Position numbers and translations under genes: made by a program
In this document: piece by piece, positions 1-7,506 of the stretch
How the letters are laid out: every line of letters begins with the position of its first letter
How positions within the stretch are numbered: the stretch's first letter is position 1
Source of the DNA: Bacillota bacterium
GTDB lineage: Bacteria; Bacillota; Clostridia; Monoglobales; Firm-18
Reading direction: 5' to 3'
DNA: 19,148 nt
Assembly: GCA_023228885.1 (NCBI GenBank)
Contig: JALOAJ010000043.1
Coordinates: 1 to 19,148 of the forward strand
The notes under the pieces: generated by a model
Seen by the model: the letters and a program-made list of their open reading frames with translations, nothing else
Database searches by the model: none
Told to the model about the DNA's origin: nothing

Positions 1-266
1 AGGATATGTCACCGCCTACCAAAGAACTTATGAAACTGACACTTGAACAAAAAATAGCGCATGGCGGTCACCCGGTCTTGCGGTGGATGATGGATAATAT
101 ATACATCCGCACTGACCCTGCGGGTAATATAAAGCCTGATAAAGAAAAATCGACAGAAAAAATAGACGGTGCGGTTGCAACTATTATGGCACTTGACAGA
201 GCGATACGAAATGGTGCAAATATAGGTGGCAGCGTTTATGATGGGCGTGGTCTTTTCATTATTTAG
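1..266 (+). CDS. terL: Terminase large subunit, C-terminal end (partial)
   Basis: This is the last part of the ATPase/nuclease that cuts concatemeric phage DNA and pumps it into the prohead through the portal. The reading frame is open from the first base of the window, so the apparent ATG at position 6 is internal and the gene starts upstream. The visible part resembles the end of the RNase H-like nuclease domain of HK97-type large terminases: MSPPTKEL, then GGHPVLRWM, RTDPAGNIKPDK and EKIDGAVATIMALDRA. The last segment carries a conserved acidic residue of this domain. The family and its place directly before a portal gene fit. The ATPase domain cannot be checked because it lies outside the window. 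Confidence 0.9.
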   Translation, partial: DMSPPTKELMKLTLEQKIAHGGHPVLRWMMDNIYIRTDPAGNIKPDKEKSTEKIDGAVATIMALDRAIRNGANIGGSVYDGRGLFII

Positions 267-283
267 TCACGGGAGGTGAAAGC

Positions 284-1516
284 TTGAAATGGTTTAATAA
301 AAATAAGAAAGTACAAAATGATATGCAGCAGCGATATCATGACTTCGCAAAAGGTGAGGATATTGACGGCGGTCTTTCATTATCTGGGCTATATGTATCA
401 GAGGAAAACTCTATAACGGTCAGCGGTGTGTTCGCCTGCGTCCGTGTAATTGCCGAGGATATGGCAAGCCTGCCCCTGCCGCTATACAAGCGCCTTCCCC
501 GCGGCAAGGAAAAAGCTGCCGACCATCCGCTGTACTATTTAATACACGACAGCCCTAATGATGAGATGACAGCTTTTGCCTTTAAAGAGGCAATGATGAC
601 AAACCTTCTTTTGTGGGGGAATGCGTATGCACAGATTATCCGTAATAAACGCGGTGAGATTGTAAGCCTACACCCAATGCTCGCTTCACGGACTGCCGTT
701 TCAAAAGACCAAAACAATGAGCGAATATATACTTACACCAATGATAAAGGCGAGATGTTTACCCTAAGAAAGGAACAGGTTTTTCATATCGGCGGTATCG
801 GCTTTGATGGTGTAACGGGACTCTCTCCCATAAGCGTTGCCAGGGAGGCTATCGGTCTTGCCAAGGCTACCGAGGTTTACGGCAACAAATTCTTTGCCAA
901 CGGCGCTCGGCCCGGCGGAGTGCTTGAACATCCGGGTACTCTAAAAGACCCAAGCAAAGTCAGGGAATCTTGGGAAACAGTTTACAAAGGCGCAAGCAAC
1001 GCACATAAGATTGCGGTTTTGGAAGAAGGCATGAAGTATCATGAAATCGGTATGCCCCAAAAGGACGCACAGTTTTTGGAAACACGGCAATTTCAACTAA
1101 ACGAAATTTGCAGGATATTCCGAGTACCGCCCCATTTGATTGGGGATTTGACCAGAAGTACATTTTCAAATATTGAGCATCAAAGTATAGATTATGTAGT
1201 GCATACCTTAAGACCGTGGCTTGTTCGCTGGGAGCAGGCCATTAATTTATGCCTTTTAAATGAGTATGAGCGTAAAGAATACTTTGCTAAATTCAATGTT
1301 GACGGGCTTTTGCGAGGCGACTTTACCGCAAGAATGCGCGGGTATGCAATCGGCAGGCAAAACGGATGGTATTCAGCAAACGACATCCGCGAACTTGAGG
1401 ATTTGAACCCCATCCCCGATGACCAGGGCGGAGATTTATACCTTGTAAACGGAAATATGTTAAGTGCAAATGACGCAATGTTGACACAAAATGGAGGTGA
1501 TTCGGACAATGCGTAA
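284..1516 (+). CDS. Phage portal protein (HK97 family)
   Basis: The protein is predicted to form the dodecameric ring at one vertex of the capsid, through which DNA enters and leaves and to which the terminase and connector bind. It has 410 residues, the usual length for HK97-type portals. Characteristic segments include VSGVFACVRVIAEDMASLPL near the N-terminus, the HPLYYLIHDSPN and FKEAMMTNLLLWGNAYAQI blocks, and FLETRQFQLNEICRIFRVPP followed by HLIGDLTRSTFSNIE in the second half. The start is TTG at 284. It is chosen because GGGAGGTG at 271-278 lies at good distance and because ATG codons further in would remove conserved sequence. The 3' end overlaps the protease gene by 8 bases. Confidence 0.95.
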   Translation: MKWFNKNKKVQNDMQQRYHDFAKGEDIDGGLSLSGLYVSEENSITVSGVFACVRVIAEDMASLPLPLYKRLPRGKEKAADHPLYYLIHDSPNDEMTAFAFKEAMMTNLLLWGNAYAQIIRNKRGEIVSLHPMLASRTAVSKDQNNERIYTYTNDKGEMFTLRKEQVFHIGGIGFDGVTGLSPISVAREAIGLAKATEVYGNKFFANGARPGGVLEHPGTLKDPSKVRESWETVYKGASNAHKIAVLEEGMKYHEIGMPQKDAQFLETRQFQLNEICRIFRVPPHLIGDLTRSTFSNIEHQSIDYVVHTLRPWLVRWEQAINLCLLNEYERKEYFAKFNVDGLLRGDFTARMRGYAIGRQNGWYSANDIRELEDLNPIPDDQGGDLYLVNGNMLSANDAMLTQNGGDSDNA

Positions 1517-2252
1517 GTTTTGGAATTTTAGCAAATCGGAAGAGGACGGATACACCCTTCGTCTGGACGGTGAGATTGCCGCAGAAAGCTGGTGGGGTGA
1601 TGAGGTAACCCCTAAAATGTTTATGGGTGAACTTGAAAAATGTGATGGGGATATAACAGTTTGGATTAACTCCCCCGGCGGTGACGTGGTGGCAGGAAGT
1701 CAGATATATACAGCTCTCAAGGAACATAAAGGACAGGTTACCGTTAAGGTTGACGGCATTGCCGCCAGTGCGGCATCGGTCATTGCAATGGCGGGTGATT
1801 TTGTATATATGTCCCCTACAAGCATTTTAATGATACACGACCCCATGACAATTGCGATGGGTGATGAGGGCGCAATGGAGCAGGCAATCGCCATTTTAAA
1901 GGAATGTAAAGAGAGCATTATTAACGCCTACTGCCTTAAAACAGGCATTTCACGGGGGAAAATATCTCGGCTGATGTCGGACGAAACATGGATGAACGCA
2001 AAAAAGGCAGTGGAGCTGGGCTTTGCGGATAAAGTTTTATACACCGAAAAAGAGCCCGAAACAGAAGATGTTTTGGATTCATATATCTTTGGGCGCAGAG
2101 TGGTGTTTAATTCTTTGCTTGAAAAGCTGCCGAAAGATGAGCAGTTGTCTTCGGAGCAAGAGCCCCTAACAACTGAAGATATGCAGCCCGAACCAAGCGC
2201 AACATACCTAAACGAGATAGAAAGTCTTAAAACAGCATTTGATATTATTTAG
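1509..2252 (+). CDS. ClpP-like prohead protease
   Basis: This is a serine protease of the ClpP fold (S14) used by many HK97-type phages to mature the prohead, by removing the N-terminal part of the capsid protein. Counting from the ATG at 1509, the oxyanion strand NSPGG is at residues 54-58. The nucleophile is probably Ser87 in GIAASAASV, and the catalytic His is His110 in LMIHDP. Both align with the E. coli ClpP active-site motifs. The third residue of the triad is not assigned. The start at 1509 is preferred over the in-frame ATG at 1491 because GGAGGTG at 1493-1499 is correctly spaced only for 1509. The residues after about 195 look like a variable tail. The neighbouring portal and capsid genes support the maturation role rather than general proteolysis. 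Confidence 0.92.
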   Translation: MRKFWNFSKSEEDGYTLRLDGEIAAESWWGDEVTPKMFMGELEKCDGDITVWINSPGGDVVAGSQIYTALKEHKGQVTVKVDGIAASAASVIAMAGDFVYMSPTSILMIHDPMTIAMGDEGAMEQAIAILKECKESIINAYCLKTGISRGKISRLMSDETWMNAKKAVELGFADKVLYTEKEPETEDVLDSYIFGRRVVFNSLLEKLPKDEQLSSEQEPLTTEDMQPEPSATYLNEIESLKTAFDII

Positions 2253-2254
2253 CG

Positions 2255-2264
2255 CACAATTGTG
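2255..2264. repeat. 10-bp palindrome upstream of the capsid gene
   Basis: CACAATTGTG is a perfect palindrome in the 31-base gap between the protease stop and the capsid start, immediately before the capsid ribosome binding site. It is too short to call a terminator, and its function is unknown. It could be an RNA-processing or regulatory site, or chance. Confidence 0.3.
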
Positions 2265-2283
2265 TAGAGGAGGATTAAATTTT

Positions 2284-3558
2284 ATGAACAAAAAACTACT
2301 TGCCATGATGGGCAAACGAAACGAACTGAAAAATCAGGCACAGCAGCTGCTTGATGCGGCAGGCAAAGAGGATAGGCCGCTGAGTGATGAGGAAAAGGAA
2401 ATCCTGGCGGGACTGAAAGCCAAAATCGCAAACTGGGATGATACCATTTCCGAGATGGCAGAACTTTTGGAGGATTCTGCTCCCGTAGATATCCCCGTTA
2501 ACAAAGGCGATGCTCCCACAGGTGGTAAACTAAATAAGTTTACTAACTTCGGTGAACAGTTAAAGGCAGTATACAACGCTGCACAGCCAAACCGTCCCGT
2601 CCTTGATGACAGGCTGTTAAATGCCGCAAGCGGCGCAAGCGAGAGCGTGCCCTCGGATGGTGGATTCTTGGTACAGACGGATTTTGCAAGTGAATTGTTA
2701 AAGCACGCTTTTGATACGGGTGTGCTTGCCCCCAAGTGCAAAAAGATACCCATTTCAACAGGGGCAAACGGTCTTAAAATTAATGCTTTAGACGATTCTT
2801 CCCGTGCCAACGGTGCAAGATGGGGCGGTATTCAGACCTATTGGGAGAATGAGGCGGATGAACTTATTTCATCAAAACCGAAGTTTAGAACAATGGACTT
2901 ATCCCTTAAAAAACTGACCGGACTTTGCTATGCTACCGATGAACTACTGCAGGACGCATCGGCGCTGCAAAGCGTCATCACACAGGGGTTTGCCGAGGAA
3001 TTTGGATTTAAAATTGACGATGCCATACTTACAGGCAGCGGTGCAGGTCAGCCCCTTGGCATACTAAATTCAAATGCACTGGTAACCGTTACAAAAGAAA
3101 CTGACCAAAATGCAAAAATTAAGGTGGAAAACTTAATTAAAATGTGGTCAAGATGTTGGGGACGGAGCAGAACAAATGCAGTGTGGTATATCAATCAGGA
3201 ACTTGAGCCATATTTATACACGCTAACCGTGGGCGACACCCCCGTATATATCCCCGCAGGCGGGTTATCTGAAAAACCCTACGGCACATTGTTTGGCAGA
3301 CCCGTTGTTCCCATTGAGCAGTGCTCCGCGGCAGGAAGTGTCGGCGATATTATCTTGGGCGATATGTCACAATATCTACTCATTGACAAGGGCGGCATTA
3401 ATGCCGCAAGCTCCATTCATGTACGGTTTTTGTATGACGAGAGCGTTTTTCGTTTTATCTACCGTGTGGACGGGCAACCCATTTGGAATAAACCCATAAC
3501 GCCCTACAAAGGTACAAACAGCACCCTTTCACCCTTTGTAACCTTAGGGGCAAGATAA
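2284..3558 (+). CDS. Major capsid protein (HK97 gp5 family)
   Basis: This is the main shell protein of the head, 424 residues from ATG 2284 with AGAGGAGG at 2266-2273. A TTG at 2239 is in frame but lies within the end of the protease gene and has no binding site. Roughly residues 1-75 are charged, predicted helical and coiled-coil-like, as in the delta (scaffolding) domain that the prohead protease removes. The HK97-like core begins around SDGGFLVQTDF near residue 124 and continues through WENEADELISSKPKF, ATDELLQDASAL and LTGSGAGQPLGIL to GRPVVPIEQC and LLIDKGG. The cleavage site cannot be placed exactly, but is expected between the delta domain and about residue 120. Whether the subunits crosslink as in HK97 itself cannot be judged from the sequence. 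Confidence 0.95.
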   Translation: MNKKLLAMMGKRNELKNQAQQLLDAAGKEDRPLSDEEKEILAGLKAKIANWDDTISEMAELLEDSAPVDIPVNKGDAPTGGKLNKFTNFGEQLKAVYNAAQPNRPVLDDRLLNAASGASESVPSDGGFLVQTDFASELLKHAFDTGVLAPKCKKIPISTGANGLKINALDDSSRANGARWGGIQTYWENEADELISSKPKFRTMDLSLKKLTGLCYATDELLQDASALQSVITQGFAEEFGFKIDDAILTGSGAGQPLGILNSNALVTVTKETDQNAKIKVENLIKMWSRCWGRSRTNAVWYINQELEPYLYTLTVGDTPVYIPAGGLSEKPYGTLFGRPVVPIEQCSAAGSVGDIILGDMSQYLLIDKGGINAASSIHVRFLYDESVFRFIYRVDGQPIWNKPITPYKGTNSTLSPFVTLGAR

Positions 3559-3570
3559 GGAGGATTTTAT

Positions 3571-4008
3571 ATGCGTATAGATACTTTAGGGAAAATTACA
3601 CCCATCTCCGTGCCGGGGGCAATCTTCGGCGCGGCAATCACGGGAGCGTTCGTGGAACTTACAAATTACCAGCAGGTAACCTTTGTCGTGGCAAGCGGCG
3701 AGGGCGATACGGGAGATACCACCATTACGGTGGAAGGAAAGGCAGGTGCAAGCGGTACTGCGGAGGCAATCCCGTTTATGTATGCTGTTACCGGCGATAC
3801 AGAGTTAACCGAAAAAACTGCGGCAGGCACAACCTTTACCATCGGCGGAGCGTCAGGCAAGAGCAAATATGCAATTATTAGTGTAACAGACACCATGCTT
3901 GCAAAGGCGGGATATGACAGGGTATGCGTTAAAACCGCAAAGGTGACGTCCTCCACCGTACCCGGTGCCATTTATGCGGTGCAGACAAAGCCGAGGTATT
4001 TGGAATGA
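3571..4008 (+). CDS. Putative capsid decoration / head-associated protein
   Basis: The product has 145 residues, small and mostly predicted beta, rich in Gly, Ala, Thr and Val with few aromatic residues. It has no membrane segment or signal peptide. I do not recognise a named family. Its position directly after the major capsid gene and before the connector, with a strong AAGGAGG site at about 3556-3562, is where many Siphoviridae and Myoviridae carry a capsid decoration or head-fibre protein. The internal pattern of short beta strands (FVELTNYQQVTFVVASG, TTITVEGKAGASG, KYAIISVTDT, YDRVCVKTA) suits a compact beta-sandwich. The stop codon overlaps the next start as ATGA. The decoration role is inferred from position and composition only. 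Confidence 0.55.
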   Translation: MRIDTLGKITPISVPGAIFGAAITGAFVELTNYQQVTFVVASGEGDTGDTTITVEGKAGASGTAEAIPFMYAVTGDTELTEKTAAGTTFTIGGASGKSKYAIISVTDTMLAKAGYDRVCVKTAKVTSSTVPGAIYAVQTKPRYLE

Positions 4009-4262
4009 TAACCCTTGCAGAGGCAAAAGAGTTTTTGCGGATTGACCACACTGAGGAGGATGGGTATGTAAACATACTCATCCTGCTCTCACGAGAAATG
4101 GCTGAAAACTATCTGCGCCACAGTTTACCGGAAATATTGCCCGAGAGCATAAAACAGGCAATGCTGATTGTTATTGCGCATTTTTATGAAAAGCGGGACG
4201 GCGAGCCTGTCCCCGATGTGGTATTTCGGCTTTTGGACTTTTATCGTAAGGAGGCATTTTAA
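4005..4262 (+). CDS. Head-tail connector (gp6-like DNA packaging protein)
   Basis: This small all-helical protein of 85 residues is predicted to form the ring directly below the portal (HK97 gp6 / SPP1 gp15-like). The opening ITLAEAKEFLRIDHTEEDGYV is the hallmark of the family, with its start-of-helix 'LAEAKEFLRID' and a following acidic turn. A helix MAENYLRHSLPE and a C-terminal 'VFRLLDFYRK' segment follow. The start overlaps the preceding stop (ATGA at 4005-4008), indicating translational coupling, and the stop shares one base with the next start. No other assignment seems likely. Confidence 0.85.
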   Translation: MITLAEAKEFLRIDHTEEDGYVNILILLSREMAENYLRHSLPEILPESIKQAMLIVIAHFYEKRDGEPVPDVVFRLLDFYRKEAF

Positions 4263-4735
4263 TGGACTTTTCAAAACTACGGCACAGAATTATTTTTCTG
4301 CAACCGACAGATATCCTAACGAACAGTATGGGTGAAACAGTTCCGCGCTACAAGCCGTTTAAACCCTATCTGCCTTTGCCCCTGCAGACGGAAGGTGAAA
4401 AGGTATATTTAACCCGTGATGCAGATGGAAATGCAATCCTTGTATATGCTGATGGAAGACCCTATGCTCACAAACTTGCCCTAAAAGAATACTCCGTTGC
4501 CGCCTTTGTATCCCCTGTTAAAAGCAGGGAAATGGGGGTTGATGTTACCTACAAAATATCCACGCGGTTTTTCAGGAAGATAGACCCTGAGATGCGGATT
4601 TTGTATGATAATAAAGAATTTGAAATCCTATCCGTTGTTGACATAGACGAGCGCCACGAGGAACTGCAAATTATAGCAGCAGAGGTGGATTTAAATACTC
4701 TGCAAAATTATATTAGCGGTGATGATTATGAGTAA
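4262..4735 (+). CDS. Head-tail adaptor / head closure protein
   Basis: This 157-residue protein resembles the phage head-tail joining family (Phage_H_T_join, SPP1 gp16-like), which stops DNA leaking from the filled head and forms the tail interface. The supporting features are the N-terminal MDFSKLRHRIIFLQP, the middle 'YKPFKPYLPLP' and 'VYLTRDADGN' segments, and the C-terminal FEILSVVDIDERHEELQIIA, which matches the usual end of the family (strand, D-x-x-x-R, strand). At 157 residues it is longer than many members (about 110), with an insertion around residues 40-75. The start has a good AAGGAGG at 4247-4253. It overlaps the next gene by 8 bases. Confidence 0.8.
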   Translation: MDFSKLRHRIIFLQPTDILTNSMGETVPRYKPFKPYLPLPLQTEGEKVYLTRDADGNAILVYADGRPYAHKLALKEYSVAAFVSPVKSREMGVDVTYKISTRFFRKIDPEMRILYDNKEFEILSVVDIDERHEELQIIAAEVDLNTLQNYISGDDYE

Positions 4736-5189
4736 CGATGATGTATTCGGCTTTGACGAGCTGAAAAAAGCATTTGACAAAATGGAGCAGAAGTTTCCCG
4801 ACAAAACGGATGCCATGCTGATGGCGCTTGCCAAAACAGCATCGACAAGAACAAGAGCAAAAACACCCATAGGCAAAACAAAAAAGTTAAGGGGCAGTTG
4901 GCGGGTTAAAAAGCCGAAGAAGTATGGGAATACTCGTGTTGTGCGGTGGCAGTCAACTGCGCGCCATGCTCATTTGGTGGAGCAGGGGCATGAGATTGTC
5001 CGGGGCGGCAGTACCCGCCGTAAGGGCAAAAAGCTTAATACTTTTCAGCGTGCCGTGCGAGGCATAGAGTCCAAAGGACGGGTAGAGGGCAAGAAAATGA
5101 TAGAAAGCACGGTCAAGGAAATGGAGAGCGCTTTTGAAAAATCTGCCCAAAAGCTGCTTGATGAACTGACAAAGGATGTGGAAGTATGA
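4728..5189 (+). CDS. HK97 gp10-like head-tail / tail protein
   Basis: A basic 153-residue protein with Lys and Arg throughout. It matches the pattern of the HK97 gp10 family, whose members act at head-tail joining or tail completion. The family signature is visible as RTRAKTPIGKTKKLRGSWRV followed by ARHAHLVEQGHE, in which a TPVDTG-like block is succeeded by a 'YA/HAxxVExG' block. The C-terminal third is helical and charged. GTG 4719 and ATG 4722 are also in frame. ATG 4728 is preferred because AGCGGTG at 4715-4721 is then 6 bases away. The start lies within the end of the adaptor gene, and the stop overlaps the next start as ATGA. Confidence 0.82.
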   Translation: MSNDDVFGFDELKKAFDKMEQKFPDKTDAMLMALAKTASTRTRAKTPIGKTKKLRGSWRVKKPKKYGNTRVVRWQSTARHAHLVEQGHEIVRGGSTRRKGKKLNTFQRAVRGIESKGRVEGKKMIESTVKEMESAFEKSAQKLLDELTKDVEV

Positions 5190-5626
5190 TTACACTTTCG
5201 GATATACAAACGGCGATTGCCGCAAAGCTTACCAAATACGGACACACCGTTGTAGCAAATGAAGTGTCGCAGGGCTATACAAAACCTGCATTTTTTATAG
5301 ATGTGCTGCCTGTGTCGGTATCAAAGCAAAATAAAAACTATGAAACGGTAACGGTGGGGATAGAACTTACTTACCATTCTGAAATTGAAACCAGAGAAGA
5401 AATGCTTGCTATGTCCGAGCGGCTCAAAGATATTTTCTTTTATGACAGTATTCCCGTAAAAGACAGGTTCCTGTCCGCTGACGAAATTACATTTGATACC
5501 GATAAAATCACTTTAACAGCATATTTTGAAATCAGTTTTATGCAGGAAACGGGTACAAAAGAAACGGAGTATCCAAAAATGAAACAACTAAATGTGGAGG
5601 TGAAAAGCAGTTATGGGACTTCCTAA
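5186..5626 (+). CDS. Tail terminator / tail completion protein
   Basis: This 146-residue alpha/beta protein sits exactly between the gp10-like gene and the sheath, where contractile Firmicute phages encode the protein that caps the growing tail and joins it to the head. The N-terminus LSDIQTAIAAKL, the strand FFIDVLPVSVSKQNKNY and the block 'VGIELTYHS' fit the phage tail terminator family found in PBSX-like and clostridial myophages. There is no signal peptide or membrane segment. The start ATG at 5186 overlaps the preceding stop, and the 3' end overlaps the sheath gene by 14 bases, so the three genes are tightly coupled. The family call is from memory of the pattern and position. Confidence 0.7.
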   Translation: MITLSDIQTAIAAKLTKYGHTVVANEVSQGYTKPAFFIDVLPVSVSKQNKNYETVTVGIELTYHSEIETREEMLAMSERLKDIFFYDSIPVKDRFLSADEITFDTDKITLTAYFEISFMQETGTKETEYPKMKQLNVEVKSSYGTS

Positions 5627-6668
5627 GATACTGATTCAGTTTCAAACATTGGCAGAAACTTTGGTGTCAAGAAGTGAAAGGGGAATTGTTGCCGTTATCT
5701 TAAAGGATAACACCTCAACCTTTGATACCAAAACCTATACAAGCGAAAGCGAGGTTACAAAAAGCCATTATACGGCAACCAATCTTGCATTTTTATCGCA
5801 GATTTTCCTTGGCAGCCCGTCAGCCGTTATTGTGGAACGAATTGCAAATGACGGAGATATAAACACCGCTCTTACACGGCTTAAAAACAAAAAGTGGAGC
5901 TGGCTTACTATTCCGTCACTTCAAAGCGGCGAGACGGGTGCTGTTGCCGACTGGATTAAGGAGCAGCGGAAAGATTATCATAAAACCTTTAAAGCGGTCC
6001 TTGCCGATACGGCGGCGGACAGTGACGGGATTGTAAACTTTGCAACAGGCGGAATCAAGGTCGGCTCAAAGACCTATACCGCGGCGGAATACTGTCCTCG
6101 AATTGCGGGGGTGTTGGCAGGATTGCCGCTAAACCGCAGCGCCACATATTATGCCCTTCCCGAAGTAGAGGCAATTACCGAAAGTGAAAACCCAAACACC
6201 GATATTGACACGGGCAAACTGCTCCTAATAAATGACGGCACAAAGATAAAGATTGCACGGGGTGTCAATTCCCTCACTACCCTAACAGACAGCTTTGGCG
6301 AGGACTTTAAGAAGATAAAAATTGTAGAGGCGGCGGATATGCTCCGTGACGATATTCGTTCTACCTTTGAAGATGACTTTATCGGCAAAGTGGAAAACAG
6401 CTACGATAACAAGATTATCTTCCTTGCGGCGGTGAACAAATATTTAAAAGACCTTGCGGATTTGGGGGTTCTTTACGATAAATTTGAAAACAAAGCGGAG
6501 ATTGACATTAAGGCAACTGCCGCATGGCTTAAGCTGACACGTGATATTTCCTCTTGGGACGAGGAAAAGATTAAAACGGCGAATACGGGAACCAATGTAT
6601 TTGTTAAGGCGAATATTCAAATTCAGGACGCTGTGGAAGATTTGAAATTTACAATATATATGAATTAA
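5613..6668 (+). CDS. xkdK: Contractile tail sheath protein (XkdK-type)
   Basis: This is the sheath subunit that contracts around the tail tube to drive it through the host envelope. Its presence makes this a myovirus-type phage. The start is ATG 5613 with GTGGAGGTG about 10 bases before it. At 351 residues it is shorter than Bacillus PBSX XkdK, comparable to short clostridial sheath proteins. Diagnostic segments are SRSERGIVAVILKD near the N-terminus, WLTIPSLQSGE and 'IKEQRKDYHKTFKAVL' in the middle, 'YCPRIAGVLAGLPLNRSATY', 'GVNSLTTLTDSFGEDFKKIK' and the C-terminal NVFVKANIQIQDAVEDLKF. The last is the typical strand at the end of sheath proteins that donates to the neighbouring subunit. Confidence 0.93.
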   Translation: MGLPKILIQFQTLAETLVSRSERGIVAVILKDNTSTFDTKTYTSESEVTKSHYTATNLAFLSQIFLGSPSAVIVERIANDGDINTALTRLKNKKWSWLTIPSLQSGETGAVADWIKEQRKDYHKTFKAVLADTAADSDGIVNFATGGIKVGSKTYTAAEYCPRIAGVLAGLPLNRSATYYALPEVEAITESENPNTDIDTGKLLLINDGTKIKIARGVNSLTTLTDSFGEDFKKIKIVEAADMLRDDIRSTFEDDFIGKVENSYDNKIIFLAAVNKYLKDLADLGVLYDKFENKAEIDIKATAAWLKLTRDISSWDEEKIKTANTGTNVFVKANIQIQDAVEDLKFTIYMN

Positions 6669-6681
6669 GGCGGTGAGATAA

Positions 6682-7122
6682 ATGGCACAAAAACCTACTG
6701 CCCCTCGTGTGATGAACGGCAAATGGGGCATGATTTATTGGGACGGTGAGCCCATATTCGAAGTTTCAAAGTTTGAGGCAAAGCTAAAGCTTGAGCGTGA
6801 AGATTTGGACTTTGCCATGCAGATGGCAAGCGATTCTAAGATGACAGGGTATTCGGGAGAGTTTTCCTTTACCATTAAGAAAATCTTCTCCCGCGGGCAG
6901 ATAAAGTTTGCAAACGCGATAAAACAGGGCAGGGATATTCGTTGTCAGTTAATAGGAAAACTTTCTGATCCCGATGCCTATGGCAGTGAGCGACTTGTCT
7001 TAAATAACTGCTGGTTTTCTGATTTGGTGCTGATGAGTTTTGAAAGCTCCAAAACCTTGGAAGAGGAATTCAGCGGCGGGTTTACCGATTTTGATTTTCC
7101 GGATTTAGTGAAGGTGAGGTAG
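6682..7122 (+). CDS. xkdM: Tail tube protein (XkdM-type)
   Basis: This 146-residue protein polymerises into the inner tube inside the sheath. It belongs to the XkdM (DUF2001) tube family, recognised by the N-terminal 'RVMNGKWGMIYWDGE', the middle 'KMTGYSGEFSFTIKKIFSR' and the C-terminal 'FSGGFTDFDFPD'. This is the usual size and order for the family. The start is ATG 6682 behind AAGGCGGTGAG. The gene lies 13 bases after the sheath stop and 6 bases before the chaperone, the standard sheath-tube-chaperone-tape measure order of contractile tails. Confidence 0.92.
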   Translation: MAQKPTAPRVMNGKWGMIYWDGEPIFEVSKFEAKLKLEREDLDFAMQMASDSKMTGYSGEFSFTIKKIFSRGQIKFANAIKQGRDIRCQLIGKLSDPDAYGSERLVLNNCWFSDLVLMSFESSKTLEEEFSGGFTDFDFPDLVKVR

Positions 7123-7128
7123 AAAGAC

Positions 7129-7506
7129 ATGGACAAACATACTAAAATAACCCTTGATGAACTTTTGCGCAGAAAAGAGCAAAAGCTGGAATCAAAAAAA
7201 CAAAAGAAAGCAGGCTCTCTTTATGTAAAATCCCTTGACGGCATCATTACCATTGAAAGTCCCACATCCGCTCTTGCCCGTGATGCGCAGGACATGGATA
7301 ACGGGGACGCATATATGGTGTACTCCTGCGTTACAGAACCGAACTTAAAATCAAAAGAGCTGCAGGATGCCTATGAATGCGTTGAGCCTTTGGAGATAGT
7401 AGAAAAGGTATTTGATGTGGGGGAAATTCCGCAGATTGCGGTGGAATGCCTAAAGCTTGCAGGATATGTGGACGGTGTTAAGGCGGTTGACGAGATAAAA
7501 AACTAA
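7129..7506 (+). CDS. xkdN: Tail assembly chaperone, short form (XkdN-type)
   Basis: This is the zero-frame product of the tail chaperone gene, 125 residues, matching the XkdN family: LDELLRRKEQKLESKK at the N-terminus, 'LDGIITIESPTSALARDAQDM' in the middle and 'IVEKVFDVGEIPQIAVECLKLAGY' near the end. Chaperones of this class bind the tape measure before the tube is built and do not stay in the virion. The gene ends with codons ATA AAA AAC TAA TAA, so translation stops directly after a slippery heptamer. The start ATG 7129 follows AAGGTGAGG at 7111-7119. The short form probably coexists with a longer frameshifted form described separately. Confidence 0.88.
   Translation: MDKHTKITLDELLRRKEQKLESKKQKKAGSLYVKSLDGIITIESPTSALARDAQDMDNGDAYMVYSCVTEPNLKSKELQDAYECVEPLEIVEKVFDVGEIPQIAVECLKLAGYVDGVKAVDEIKN

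Noticed and set aside
1491..1508. ATG at 1491 as the start of the protease gene
   Set aside because: The GGAGGTG used for initiation lies within these bases, so the ATG at 1509 is the real start.
2334..2810. 158-codon - strand frame inside the capsid gene
   Set aside because: Low-complexity Ser/Ala-rich translation opposite a certain gene; no homology recognised.
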